A stretch of 64,000 nucleotides of DNA from Diphasiastrum complanatum (GCA_029204225.1 CM055101.1:42988927-43052926), one strand, 5' to 3'. Shown: positions 11,803 through 25,800, counted from the stretch's first letter. The notes: a model not told the origin generated them from the sequence alone. Translations and numbers: made by a program.

Positions 11803-12590
11803 AGTACAAGAGCATAAGCCATTGATCTAATGCAAATCCATTTTTAGCAAGTTTTGGTGCTAAAAACTAGTCTTGAGAGGGCAAGCTAGAATCTTGTTGG
11901 TGAGGAGATTTGATCCCAAACTTGGTAGGGGTCCAAATCCGTACTGTCCACATGTGTGGGCACCTCTGAACCTGCATTTAATGCACGGTATTCATTTGAT
12001 CCAAAAAAATTCAATTTGTGAGCTATTGGTGTAATTTTTGGTGGAGATCCTAGGATAATCTACCAAGATCATTTGCCATTGATTAGATTTGAATTTGTTT
12101 CATGGAATCTAATTAATCTAGGCTGAGTTAAAGTCCTATTAAGGTTAAAAACAGGTCTTGAAAGTACACCAAGAAGGAAGAAAGAGATTAAGTCATTTTT
12201 TTGTCCAAAAATAGCCAAAATTGGCAAGATTTGATTGTAAGTAGATTTCACATCATCTTATCTTCATTCCAACTTTGTGAGGGAGTGCTAGAACTGAGAT
12301 TATAAGTCCATTTGTTGGATTAGAAATCTAATTTGAGTGAAAAACTACAAGGGAGAGACCTTAGTGAGTTTCTAGAGACAATCAAATCCATTTCTTGGCA
12401 AGATTTGTTTGAAAGTAGTTTTCACTTCATCTTATCTTCATTCCAGCTTTGTGAGGGGGTGATAGAACTGTGATTATAAGTCCATTTGTTGGATTAGAAA
12501 TCAAATTTGAGTGAAACACTGCAAGTGTGAGACCTTTGTGAGTTTCAAGTCAATCAAATCTATTTCTTGTTTGTAGAAGTCACTAGTAAG

Positions 12591-13430
12591 ATGGGATCTG
12601 CTGGAGCATACCTTCTAGAAGCTAGTGAGAGATTGAACTCTACAAATTATGCTATTTGGAAGGTTAGAATGGAGTCACTATTGGTGCTCCAAGACCTTTA
12701 TGAGTTTTTGATTGAAGATGAAGATGAACCTCTAGGTGCACAGGAGTTAGCTAGATACAAGAAGAGATCTAGGCTTGCACTTCATTGTGTGAAGATGAAT
12801 GTGAACAATGATTTGTTGAGAGAAGTATCAGCTTGTACTAATGCTAAAGAGGCTTGGGAGTCTTTAAAATCAATCTATGAATCTAGTAACACTTCAAGAG
12901 TACTCATGCTTAGAAATCAGATTTTGCAAAGCATGAAGAGAAGTGAGGAGAGTGCACAGGATTATGTACTCAGAATCAAGTCTCTAAATAGGGAGTTGGC
13001 TTCCATTGGAGAGAAGATTCATGATGGAGAGCTTGTACAAATTGTCCTTAATAGTCTAGGAGATGACTTTGCAAATTTGGTCCAAATTTTTGCCATCCAA
13101 GACACATTGCCAACTATAGAAAAACTTCACAGTGTATTAGTGGCTAAAGAGTGTAGGATGCTCCATGCAAAATCTAGGATGAGTTCCTTGTCTTTGCAGG
13201 ATGGTGATGAGAAAGCCAATTTCTCATTCAAGGGCAAAAAGAAGACCAATGGAAAGAAGAAGCATCCAAAGGAGGCCAAAGAAGAGGATGATGCATCAAG
13301 TTCAAAGGACAAGTCAAAGAAAAAATGCTTCTTTTGTGGAAAGAAGGGGCATTATGCATCTGAATGCTACAAGAGGCTAAGAGCACAAGTGGAGGAGGAC
13401 AAACAAGGAAACCTTTCAAAGGAGGAGTAG
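12591..13430 (+). CDS. gag: Copia gag polyprotein
   Basis: An open frame of 279 codons starts at the first good ATG (MGSAGAYLLE). It encodes a copia-type gag: the STNYAIWKVRMESLL block, the UBN2-like core (CTNAKEAWESLKSIYES, LRNQILQSMK), a lysine-rich linker and a CCHC zinc knuckle (CFFCGKKGHYASEC) near residues 252-265. Gag forms the particle that packages the element's RNA. The frame ends at TAG 13428-13430; the next codons continue in the same frame into pol, so this stop is probably a mutation inside a former gag-pol fusion. Very similar gags occur at 47484 (+) and 54983 (-). Confidence 0.8.
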   Translation: MGSAGAYLLEASERLNSTNYAIWKVRMESLLVLQDLYEFLIEDEDEPLGAQELARYKKRSRLALHCVKMNVNNDLLREVSACTNAKEAWESLKSIYESSNTSRVLMLRNQILQSMKRSEESAQDYVLRIKSLNRELASIGEKIHDGELVQIVLNSLGDDFANLVQIFAIQDTLPTIEKLHSVLVAKECRMLHAKSRMSSLSLQDGDEKANFSFKGKKKTNGKKKHPKEAKEEDDASSSKDKSKKKCFFCGKKGHYASECYKRLRAQVEEDKQGNLSKEE

Positions 13431-13885
13431 GAGGATGAAGTAGATGTATTCTTGATGGCATCTACATCCTCACCAACAAGCAATAGCAATTAAAGAGACA
13501 ATTGGTGGATCGACCGTGGGGCTAGCTCCCACATGTCTTGTGAAAAGGACTTTTTCTCAACCTTACACTCTTTCAATGATGCTAAAAAGTTTGTCTTTAC
13601 TGCAAATGATGAAGAGTGTAGGATAGATGGTGTTGGCACCATCTCTTTGTGTCTAGAATCCTCAAAATGCATGGATCTAGAAAATGTCCTTCATGTACCA
13701 TCAATCACCAAGAATATGCTTAGTGTTGGTCTACTCTTAGAAAGTGGTTTGGATGTCCACTTTAAGCATGGTGTTTGTTTCATCTTGAAGAATGATGTTT
13801 GCATTGCAAAGGGATTTAAACATGGAAGATTGTTTAAGTTGGAAGCTAGTGTTGCTTTTGAAAGAATGAGCTTGGCAAAGGAGGA
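13431..13885 (+). pseudogene. Copia protease and GAG-pre-integrase remnant
   Basis: This continues the gag frame after TAG 13428-13430, with another stop (TAA near 13492). The protease signature reads WWIDRGASSHM, where the family has DSGAS: the catalytic Asp-Ser-Gly has become Asp-Arg-Gly. The protease continues through LENVLHVPSITKNMLSVG, then the pre-integrase start ending FERMSLAKED. Beyond this the frame runs into the right LTR, so integrase, RT and RNase H are deleted. Confidence 0.75.
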
Positions 13886-14361
13886 TAGCTACCTACCAAG
13901 CATAACTCTAGGAAATAGACTAGGGTTTCATTTTAGGTTAAGGAGAGTGAGTTAGCTTCCTTATTACATGCTGGAAATCCACCTAACTTCAAAAAGGAAG
14001 TCGAATTTGCTATGTATTCCATCTCTCCATAGTGAGAAGATAAGAAAATTTTTGGAGCTCATTGGCAATCTCAAGCTAGTTCACTATGTACATTGAGTTT
14101 TTGTGATCCAAATGAAACCAAATCAATTTCTACTTGTTTCTCAGGTTGAAGGCCGTACTACAGCCTGTATTACACACGTGTGGGCTCAGATTTCAATGTT
14201 GATCAATGCTTTTGATTGCTAATGCTTGTTGTTTATCAAACTGCCAATCTAGATCAACTTTTTTGTGTCTAGTTTTTTGATAGATTGTTAAGCAAGCATC
14301 CAATCACTCTTGTGGATCTTTTGTAGATCCATTTATGGTCCTAAAGTACAGTACTTTCACA
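13886..14361 (+). repeat. Copia right LTR (repeat portion)
   Basis: This is the second copy of the 476-bp direct repeat, ending TTTCACA. It has about ten substitutions relative to the left copy. Confidence 0.75.
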
Positions 14362-15828
<1,467 letters not shown>

Positions 15829-16383
15829 CTAAAGTCCTATACTCCTATGCTTTATATTTTTGGCATTATGTAAAAAAGGCCCTAAAAAATCCAATGTTTT
15901 ATAAAACTTATCCTAAAATTTCTCATGCCATCAAAAAACTGGGAGCATTTACTCTTATGCATAAAAAATGTTTCAAGCAAATTGATGTGTAAAAAATATC
16001 AAATCCATCTTAAAACCTGCATATTATAAAAGCAAACAGTTTTTAAGACTTTTGAATCCTGTGCATGTCGGTTTTTGAAAAAAGTTGTCGGTTCCATTCT
16101 CAAGGAATGTCGGCTTTCCCGAACACTGCTTTGAGCTGCTTGACCTTAAATTTTAACATTCTTAAAAATTGTGCACATCCTAGTAAATGTTACATCTGGT
16201 TTAAAAATTACAGGCCTGTAGTTCTCAATTTGCCATCACAATTAAATTCTTGTTGACAATTTGTTTTGGGGAAAGTGACTTGAAGCTGGTGCTGAGAAAT
16301 TACCATGAAACTAGAGGAATTTACTACTTATTTGCACTATAGTCTTTCTGGGAGCTCCTATCTATTTATATATATATATGTAT

Positions 16384-16596
<213 letters not shown>

Positions 16597-17141
16597 ATTA
16601 GGAACAGTAGAAGGAGAGCAAATAAAAGAGAAATGGCTCTCTTATAGTTTTGAGAGGTGAGCCCCCTTCACTCTGATTGGCTATTGAACTTCCATCAAGA
16701 TCACTATCTTGACCATCATCTTTGTGTTTCTTGAGCTCAAGTTGTGTTTCCTAGCTTAGGAACTTTATAAAGCTAAATTTAAAATACTTTATTGAACAAT
16801 TGTGCTCCATGACACTTATTAGCTTAAGGTCCAATGTTGAACTCACACGTGCAGGATGCCAACTGGTCGCCTGTTTCTAATACTTCCGACTCTCTACTTC
16901 AGTTATGTAGTGTTTGGGCTTATTGCAGAAGCCTCCTGCAATATTCTAGAATATTCCATATTATACCCAAAATCGGACAAAAAAATGCTCCTGCTGCGTG
17001 CCAGTCCCATGGCACTCTGCCTCTGACTGATAGATATATATTTTAGTTGTGCTCCAGGAAAAGTGTAGATATGAGTTTGCTTACGTAAAACTTGAGGCTT
17101 TATTTGATGACGATCAGCAAGAACATGGACTTGCCAGACTT

Positions 17142-17960
17142 TCAATAATAACCATATGTGTCTGGTGGCCATTCTTGATAACCTTTTTCATCGACAAATG
17201 GGTAGTCAACACCATCCATCAAAGGATCCCATGATAAGTCTGGTTGATATTGATCTTGATATATCAACGCTACTTCTCCCAATGGTATTGTCATGGTCTC
17301 ACTCAATTTGTAATGTGGATAGGACGTGCTCGCTTGACTGCTTAGTCTATCTAGGTATTCATGGTGTGCTTTAACCTGAAGACTTTCTTTGGCAGTCAAT
17401 CTTACCGATTGAGTTCAAGGCATAGACATTGTAGGCTCTGGTTCTTGCTGTACAGTTGGCCTTTTTGGGTTTGAATTCCCTGGATTTGGCCTTTTAAGAA
17501 GGATAGACTCGGATTTGGCACTGTGTTGGTGGTTTGCTAATTTGTGGAACAATTAGACTTTGGTTGAATCTTGCTCATTGAAGGGCAATCATCAACCTTA
17601 GTCTCCCCCTTGGTAATGCACTTCCCAATTGAAGGTTGCATGGTCGCAATTTTCTTCAGATTTTGTGCTGAGTTGCCTTCAAGTTGCTCTGTTGACATAG
17701 GCTCCCTTTGTAATTCATCAACAAGAAATCTCTACAATGATTGTGCCAAGAGACTTGGCAAAATCCTTTGGACTTCATCAGTTGTCCATTTCTTGACTTC
17801 CTCAACTACCATTGACTTGATGGTTATCAACTCTGTCTTTTGTTATGTTCTTGTCAGTATGCCCATGGGTGCATCTGCGTACTTTGGAACTTTTTGTCAA
17901 ATTGATTTCGTCCTCATTTGTTTCATACCCAGGTGGCACTAAGATTTTTTTCTTATAGCA
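17142..17960 (-). pseudogene. Decayed retroelement gag/pol-like fragment
   Basis: Minus-strand frames read VPKYADAPMGILTR, then VEEVKKWTTDEVQRIL, and further on QDQYQPDLSWDPLMDGVDYPF, separated by several stops. The composition and the ILTRxQK phrase recall the region ahead of the protease in the gypsy element at the right end of the window (LVTRAQK near 62640). No catalytic motif is visible, so this assignment is weak. Confidence 0.3.
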
Positions 17961-18097
17961 CATTAAGTTTGTGTGTGGATTGGACAACACATGTGCATGT
18001 CAATCTACATATGCTAAATGCCTCCTAGCTATTTGTGAGCTCTGCATTGGATCAATGCTTTTGATTCATAGAATTTATATCATGCATCGAGTGGAAA

Positions 18098-18430
18098 ATC
18101 CTGATGCATGAAATATTGCGTAGTCTTGTTGGTGGAAAACCCAACACGAGTATGTGATTTAGTCTCCGGGATAAAGAAATGTCAAACTTTGATCGAGTCC
18201 AAAATATGGATATTAACTAATAACAACCTTTTCCATGGTTTAGGTGTAAGATCATCCTGCCTAAACTATTCTACAGTTTTATTGGTGTATGTAGTATAAT
18301 TCCAATCTTGGAATCAAGGTTCAAGAACATTTGACAATTTAAACGAAAAGCAAATTTTGAGGGAGAAAGTCCTAATTGAGAAAGTAGTAGTTATTTGTCT
18401 AAATGTGTGCAAGAAATATTATGCCCTTTA
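18098..18430. repeat. Degenerate direct repeat, left copy
   Basis: Two blocks match 19940-20100. One contains ATGCATGAA followed by TCTTGTTGGTGGAAAACC; the other contains GTAGTTATTTGTCT followed by GAAATATTATGCCCTTTAA. About 200 bp of unrelated sequence separates the blocks here. The pair brackets a copia RT fragment and could be remnants of its LTRs. Confidence 0.4.
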
Positions 18431-18754
18431 ACTAGCATACTTTTTATTGTATCCAATATGAATTCAAGTGGATTTGGATCTTGTGATTAGACGTCTAACC
18501 ACAAAGAATATGAATTTGAATAATTTGTTTGGGTTTCAATATGTTTGCTATGTGCTTTTTAAGTAACTCTTTGTAAATTGTGTCATGTTTACTTGGCTTC
18601 ATTTGTACTTTTAATGGTCTTTGAAAACTTGCTTTATTGGAGTCGCTTTAATTGTACATATTTCAAAATGTTGTAATGATTTCATATTTTCTAATTTTGT
18701 TATTGCCTTTAAATGTTTTCATTCTTGGCAATGCCATTTAAATTTTAGATACTA

Positions 18755-19200
18755 GCAAATACCTGATTAATGGTCAAGTAATGCTCGAGCATGGTTTCAA
18801 AGGATCAATACTTTCCTTATTGATCACGGCTACACACCAAGCTCTTTAGATTCTAATGTTTACTTCACGACAATGCAACAGTCTTTTATCATAATCACTT
18901 TATATGTGGACGACACATTGCTCTTCGACAACAATATTGATCTGATAAAAGAAGACAAGTTAATGTTATCTTCCGAATTCGACATGACCAATCTGGGCGA
19001 AGCTCATTTCTGCCTTGGTATTCAAATCCACAGAGATAGAAATTGGAAGTTGATTTACATTACTCAACAGAGGTACATACACAATATATTAGTCAGATAT
19101 AATCTGATTAATAATATATTCAGATATAATCTGATTAATTGCAAGTATCTCTCTCACCAATGGAACCAGGTCTCAAATTGCTTCCTCTTGAGGTAATAGT
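18755..19200 (+). pseudogene. Copia reverse transcriptase fragment
   Basis: The frame reads NARAWFQRINTFLIDHGY, then LYVDDTLLFDNN (the YVDD catalytic motif), NLGEAHFCLGIQI and ITQQRYIHNILVRY. This is the copia RT palm and thumb without its neighbours. After the thumb a tandem duplication of about 24 bp repeats the RYNLIN residues, and the frame then decays. It belongs to a different copia lineage from the three gag-bearing elements of the window, judging from its YVDDTLLFDNN context. Confidence 0.75.
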
Positions 19201-19934
19201 AGGCAGTTTGAAAACTTCTCAGGCAAGTTAGGTCTCCAATGTCAAATCAAAATTAATCGACTGACAAGTTCTCATTTGTATCGTAGAAAATATTACTCTA
19301 CCTTTAAATAGATTTAAACATGTGTAGAAAGTTTGCGGTTGGCCCTGTTTGAAATGCAGTCTTCAGAGGTTAATATGCGATATTTCTTTTGCACATGAAC
19401 ACAATTTTCCAATAACCTGTCATCCTGGCCATTTTCACTTATTCTCAAACACATTGTTTGGTTTCTTTGATGAAGTTAGTTTGCACTAGGTTTCTTGGAT
19501 GAGTTTACATTAGGCTACTTGTATGAGGGTTTATATTGTTAGACGATGGAAATTCTTTATCCTTTTTTGAAACACTTGACATATAACATATCACAAATAC
19601 CGGATAGTTGGTATATAATGTATGTTTATATGCTATAATCTTTTGACTTTTATGAACAACACATTTTAATCTTCCTCAAAATATTGCATCTAAAAATATT
19701 TTGCACTTTCTTTTATTATACATATTGCTAACTTCATTTCCACTACAAAATTTATGCTGTAATTTTTTTTGAATTGTGAATATTTAGCAATATAACCAGC
19801 ATTATGTAATGTAATTTGAGTTGTCTGAACATATTTTGCAAAATTTAAAATTTTTAAAATATGTGAACAATGCATGGACCAATTTTTTATTCACACTTGC
19901 TAAACAATCATTAATATGGTTTTGATGCAACAGA

Positions 19935-20100
19935 ACTTCCATGCAGATGCATGAACTATCGCGTAATCTTGTTGCTGGAAAACCTAACACCATTACATGA
20001 TTACCTCAATTTGTTTATGCAAATATTCATTAAATTAGGTGATAGTTATTTGTCTGCATAAATGCCAGAAATACTATATCCTTTAAAGCCATGTTCTAGT
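19935..20100. repeat. Degenerate direct repeat, right copy
   Basis: Matches the two blocks at 18098-18430 (ATGCATGAA, then CTTGTTGCTGGAAAACC; TAGTTATTTGTCTGC), here without the 200-bp interruption. Confidence 0.4.
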
Positions 20101-20119
20101 GTGTATGATGGCAATTGAG

Positions 20120-20560
20120 ATGACCCCACCCAACAATTACACAATTATGACATACACAATGCAGATGTTGCAGAAATCATCAAAGCTTCTTTCAATGTAA
20201 ACAAACCATATGGTAATGATTGTATTTGCAGTGTATCGAAAACCAAACTCAGTGTGTTTCTTGAATACAATAGAAGAAATATTACAAAATAGATCCACAG
20301 ACAGGCCAACAACCATTCTGGGAGACTTCAATATCAATGTGCTTACTTGCAACAACCATGGTAACCATCTTACAACATGCACACAACTCGAAATGCCTTC
20401 ACGGAGTCACACACTGTTAAAATGCCTTCATGGAGTCACACGTTTTTATTGGAGTGACCACTCACCAATTTATTACCTATATTGCAACCCAAATACTATG
20501 CATGCCAATCATATAAACAGATTTTTAAAAGGGATTGTTGTTATCATGATGGGAAAGTAA
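20120..20560 (+). pseudogene. Endonuclease/exonuclease/phosphatase-domain fragment
   Basis: The frame gives VYRKPNSVCFLNTIEEIL, then RPTTILGDFNINVLT and further on WSDHSPIYY. The GDFN and SDH motifs are the C-terminal catalytic signatures of apurinic-endonuclease-like domains found in LINE retrotransposons and some Helitron relatives. Between them some 60 residues are compressed or rearranged (a short duplicated phrase around 20395-20435), and no RT follows. I take it as a transposon remnant; the class is uncertain. Confidence 0.45.
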
Positions 20561-20673
20561 TGAATACCTTCTGACTATTATGCCCATTTTTTGGACAGAT
20601 TAAAAAGTAGAATATCTATGTACTTTTTTCAAAACGGAGGTGTTGCCCTTTCTTCTTGCGAGTCCTAACAGCT

Positions 20674-20683
20674 GCCACGTGGC
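20674..20683. promoter_or_regulatory. Palindromic G-box upstream of ZDS
   Basis: GCCACGTGGC is a perfect 10-bp palindrome centred on CACGTG, 775 bp before the ZDS start codon. G-boxes of this form bind bZIP and bHLH factors (HY5 and PIF types), which control carotenoid genes in plants. That it acts on ZDS is inference. Confidence 0.5.
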
Positions 20684-21457
20684 ACGTCCAGAGTGATCAA
20701 TCAAAGTCAAACTACTTTTTATGCCTCATGATGTAGATGTGAAAAAAGTCAACGTTCCCATTGGCAGTTTGTTCTTGGTAATACATTTGGATCTATTGAC
20801 TTGCAACCCCCAAAAAAAGTAACAATTTAGGGCAGGCCATGTGGGCTTCCTTGTTACCAAGACCGGCCCTTATGCATTTTGAAACTTTTTGTTTTAACAT
20901 ATGAATACTAGTATATTTTTTTTCATCATATGAATAATACACACACACTGTTTTGTTAGATGCTAGTCAGCTTATTGATAGGTGGAGGAGAGATGATAGT
21001 CTTCCTTCCACCCCTTCACTATAGGAACCATACCCATCCCTTATCTCTCTCATCCCTTTCTTCTTCTTCTTCTTTTTTTTCTCCAGGTTTTCACAGAAAT
21101 ACTTTTTGATTCTGTCTTTTTTGGTTTTGTTTTTGTTGAGCATGCAGGATGGATGCTGCCCACAACATGAAACCTTGTTGTTGAGGAGAATTGCTGTGTT
21201 GGGTTTGATTCTTTCAGCTGCCACTCCTCCATTTTCCCTTGCAAAACTCCAATTCCCTTCTCCTATATACCTGCCTGTATTTCTGCCGTCATCCATTTCT
21301 TTTCAGCTTCTCTTGTGGTTGAATCTAGACAGACTTGTGAATTTACACAAAAATCTTTCAGTCATCTTTGTGGATTTTACTGCTGCTGCAATTTTCCAGG
21401 TTGCAGCTGCCCATAGCTTCCTGCTTCTTGGCTTCATTCCAAGGAATTTGATCCCCC

Positions 21458-22828
21458 ATGGCGACAACAAGTCTTTTGGCATCTCCTTCACTCGGTTCGG
21501 ATTATCAGAGTCTAAAGACCCCGTTTCTGGCACCCCAAACAACCACCCCCGCGAACACGCTGTTTTTTTCTGGTGGGAAGTGCAGAATTCTGCAATGTCA
21601 AACTAGCAGGACGCACAGGCTGCAAATGGCAAGTTCATTGCAGGAGCTGGTGTCAGATATGAGCAAAAATGGTATGGCACTAACCTCATGTTGTCTCGCA
21701 TAAAAGCTGTTGTAGCTTCCAATAGCTTTGAGCATGGTGAACTAAAAAACCAAATGTCGTCAAAGAAGTTTTAGCTTGAAAAGGCTCAGCCTTTCCTGGA
21801 ATGGACTATCTGATTCTAGCAGATTGTCATAACTCAAATTCAATTTAAGAATGGGGTCCAAATTATTATATCTATCACTTACGACGCAAGACTAAGCTTC
21901 ACTCAATGTTAAGATAACAAGAAGCATTTTTTCTATTTCTTGGCTTTGATTTTTAAAGGGGCAGATATCAAGGAATTGATTATAGAAATCCTGTGCCTTG
22001 TAGCTCCAAAGGGTCTTTTTCCACCTGAACCAGAAAAATATGCTGGGCCAAAGCTTAAAGTAGCAATTATTGGGGCTGGACTCGCCGGTATGTCCACTGC
22101 AGTTGAGCTCCTGGACCAGGGTCATGAGGTGTGCTTACTCTACCTACTTTTTCCAAGCAGTACATGACATTAAAATCTGTGTTTGCAGGAACTAAAATTG
22201 ACCTTCATGATCCGTGGGTTTAATACACGTTAAAACTAGGAGCGGAAGTTGCAATTCAACAATATGTCAGGAATTAAGGGCCATCTACTGTTTGCTTTGA
22301 CATTTCAAGTCTGCTGCTCTTTATCGGTTTGCTTTCTATTGAAAGCTCTATCATGGCAAAAGAATTTCTGTAATGCTTGACTGAAATCGGCTCACTGCAG
22401 CACAAAAGTCTTGGTCCTTAAAACTGGCTCGATTATGTCTGGGCTAGGAAGGCCAAGCTAATCAACAACTTTGCATTATGTAGGGTTTTCCCCCTATGAA
22501 ACTAAAGAGTTCAAGCCTTTGCAAAATGCACATCGTATTCATGAACACTACCGTCACCGGTATCTTATCCACTTCTTTGACGAATATTTACCATGGAACT
22601 CTGATGTACAGAGCATTAATAAAGACTATTCAAATTTCTGGAAGATCTGCATGCAAATCATTGTGATCCTTAAATCCTATAACTCATTTTCATGGAACAT
22701 GTTTACTGATCACTAATTAAAGATCTGGCTCAACCAAAATTCAACAACTTAGACTTCAAAATTTAAAAAAATCACTTCTAAATGCTATAGATGAAAATCT
22801 GAAAACAGAATCATGACATGCAATCATC

Positions 22829-22890
<62 letters not shown>

Positions 22891-25800
22891 TGAAGATTTT
22901 TTTCGTGGAAAGGCTGCAATTTGGCATTCAAATATTAAGGCTAATAGTTCACTTAGGAGTGTTTAATGACCTTGGATATGGTTATTAGGTGCTTTGTCTT
23001 TTGGGTTCTTTGGCTTTGGATATTCTAACTTAATTGCAAGTTTTTGATAACAAGCATTTACTTTGTGTAATGCTAAGCTAATTCACTTGAGAGCTGTAGT
23101 GATTACATTCTTGTACCAACAAATGCAAAAGATTTGTTCATTTGTTTACTGCTGAACTGATTCTAAAATCTGGCTATCATTACCTTTTGAAACCTCTCAA
23201 TAATACCTTCCTTTGTCAAAACTTTTTTCAGGTTGATATCTATGATTCACGTTCATTTTTGGGAGGAAAAGTTGGTTCTTTTATTGATAAAGATGGAAAC
23301 CACATTGAGATGGGTTTGCACGTATTTTTTGGATGCTACAACAACCTTTATCGCCTCATGTCCAAGGTTCTCACTCAAGCTATTCGACATATTTTGGTCT
23401 CATTTGTATATATGGCTCTCTTAACTGCAAATTCTCTGAAGCAGTACCTTGGTAAAAATGAGGCCTCTATGTTAATTATTACAGTTATGCCAAGGTTACT
23501 AGTTTTTCTGATGTATCGCTTTGATATCAAGGACATGTGTTACATTGAAAGCTATCCATTATCACATCAATGAGGAACAGCATCCTCAAGGACAATTTTG
23601 AAGAACCATAGAGATAAAAGCTATTCATGATCACACCAATGACAAAGAAAAGATTGATGGGGATTACTGTAGAAAATCAAGATTTAGAGACCAACATGGA
23701 ATGTAGGGTGCTTATCGATACACTTATGCTACTTGAATGTTTAATTTGCAAGCAATTGTTGACATATTGTTAGGAAGCACAATACAATGAAATTACCTTG
23801 AGAATTTGAGGGATTGGAAAACAACATTGGTAAAGCATTGGTTGGGAACCAGTGTCTCTGACAAAAATTATGGAGAGAATATGAGATAAACATGGATATG
23901 CAAACACATTCTTTTTGGCTCATAGGGATGGTATCAGAAAAGTTATTGGAAGAGCGAGACAAGTAGCCAAGGCCTCTAGCATACAAGTTAAGTCTTTTCA
24001 TGACAAGATTGATGTTGGAGGAGAACATGCATTAGAATCCACATTTATCTCTGCCTATCTTGGCTTGGAGAAGCTTTGGGTGATACATAGAGACCATCCA
24101 ATTTGGTCATTCCTTTAACATCATGGCATGCCTGATTGATGATGGGGGAAAGGTGCCAGTGGTCTCCCGAGTCCCTTGTTCTCCATGTCATCTATGTCCA
24201 ATACTGCTACACTTATTCTGACCTTTGGCAGTTCATTGATGCTTTTGAGCTAGATGCTTGAGTATTTCAGTTCAAATTGGTATATCTGTAAGCTTACATA
24301 TATTTCTCTGAGGGATCATCAATAGTCAACAACTTTAGAAACATTGCGTCAATGTCAAGAGATATTTTGTTGAAACCTCTTGAAACTCTTTGATAAATAC
24401 ATCCAAAGTTCGACTCCTTGTCTACAAAGTAAAATAAACTTCTTGAAATGCTTGAAGTCGATTATTACGAGTAAAAACATGGATATGGAGGCCTCCTAGA
24501 ACTGTTCCGTGTGGCCAGTGAACTTATCAGACGTTTCAAATTTGCTACCAGATGTGGCCTTTCCTTGCAAATAGATCACCATAGTGGTTAGTCTTTTGGC
24601 ATTTGGAAAATTTTGCATAGTATTAAAATTTAGTACGTGTGGGATGGGAGGAGCCCACTCTCATAACGACTTCAAAAATCTATCACGTCTTGCAATGGGT
24701 CCATATTTATACCTTAATTAATTCGTAAGACCGTACTGTGCCATAAACTTTGACCACCAAAGATAAGTCCAAGCCCGATGTAACCTTGGTATCACTGTCA
24801 AATCATAACAGAAATAAACCCCTCAATGCTGAAGGACCCATAGAAGCCCAAATCACTTGCCAAAGAACAGGCTGGACTAGACCTTTCATACCCCATGAAA
24901 AGCTACTGTTAAATGATTGGAATTTTGTAATGCATAAGTATGGGCATAGGATTAGATAGTGACTGATCTAGAGAAACCTGTGCTTCTACCACATTGCTCA
25001 CTATGTTGTCCCTTGTCATGTGCTAGCCATTTTTAGCAACAGTAGATTCCTTCAAGAAGTAGTGCATTCAATACTGAATCTGAGGAACTTGAGTGATCCT
25101 TAAGGACCTATAAACCATAATGATAAAGGAAGGTCCCTTTTAAGGTTCTTAAATGGTGATTTAGGGTATGGTCTAATAATAGTTTGGTCTATTTAGGACT
25201 AGACCATGGTTGGAGAGTATAAAAGGGCAAACTTGATGGGTTATGTATCTCTTAGCCAAATTTTCAAATTTTCGCTTTGGAGAACACTCGTGCGACAATG
25301 GGCTATGGGGATCTTGATTCATGTGGCCATATCATATGAAAGCTAGTGCTAAGTTTTAGATTCAGGCAATTTTCTGGAGCTGATGCGGATATGCAGCTCT
25401 CTAAATTTTCTGAAATCTCTATGCTTTGAATTCATGCTTTCTGTTATTATCCTTCATAAACAAGCAACTTTCAAGTTTTAAGCAAACTATATCAACATGA
25501 AAAAATAGGTCATAAAATTAGATATACATTTTTTTTCTCTGGTACGGATACTACATACCATCAAGTGAAGCTAAGCTGATCCAAGGTTAGATATACCATC
25601 TAATTAATGAAATTCCAATATTGAGGCTCACATATATATTCATATGGTCCGAGGCCCTAGAATATGTGAGTTAGGGATGGAGGCCCAATAAAGACCATAT
25701 GACTTGTAATATGACTTGTATAAGTGCCTAGTAATAAATGATTAACTCAAGGGCCTAAAGTATATGATTTGAGTGACTAATATTATTAGTGTATCCATTG

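Larger units (their letters stand above)
11313..14361 (+). mobile_element. Ty1/copia element, internal deletion derivative
   Basis: Two 476-bp direct repeats (11313-11788 and 13886-14361) flank a primer-binding site, a gag gene and the start of pol. By eye they differ at about ten positions. Integrase, RT and RNase H are missing: the frame passes from the GAG-pre-integrase segment straight into the right repeat. The repeats end in CA but begin TAGC rather than TG, so the true left LTR probably starts further left (a candidate is near 11150-11165) and one deletion removed most of pol plus the front of the right LTR. Confidence 0.8.

Noticed and set aside
17142-17399. 85-codon minus-strand frame considered as a host gene
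   Set aside because: It has no start context or splice structure, and neighbouring frames look like a decayed retroelement; kept only as a weak fragment.
21106-21606. 166-codon + strand frame overlapping the ZDS start
   Set aside because: It lacks family features and runs out of frame through the ZDS transit peptide. The ATG at 21458 has the better context and leads into ZDS.
23142-23573. 143-codon frame over ZDS exon 3 read as one long exon
   Set aside because: Only residues encoded by 23232-23366 match ZDS; the flanks are intron read-through, and exact GT-AG sites bound the exon.
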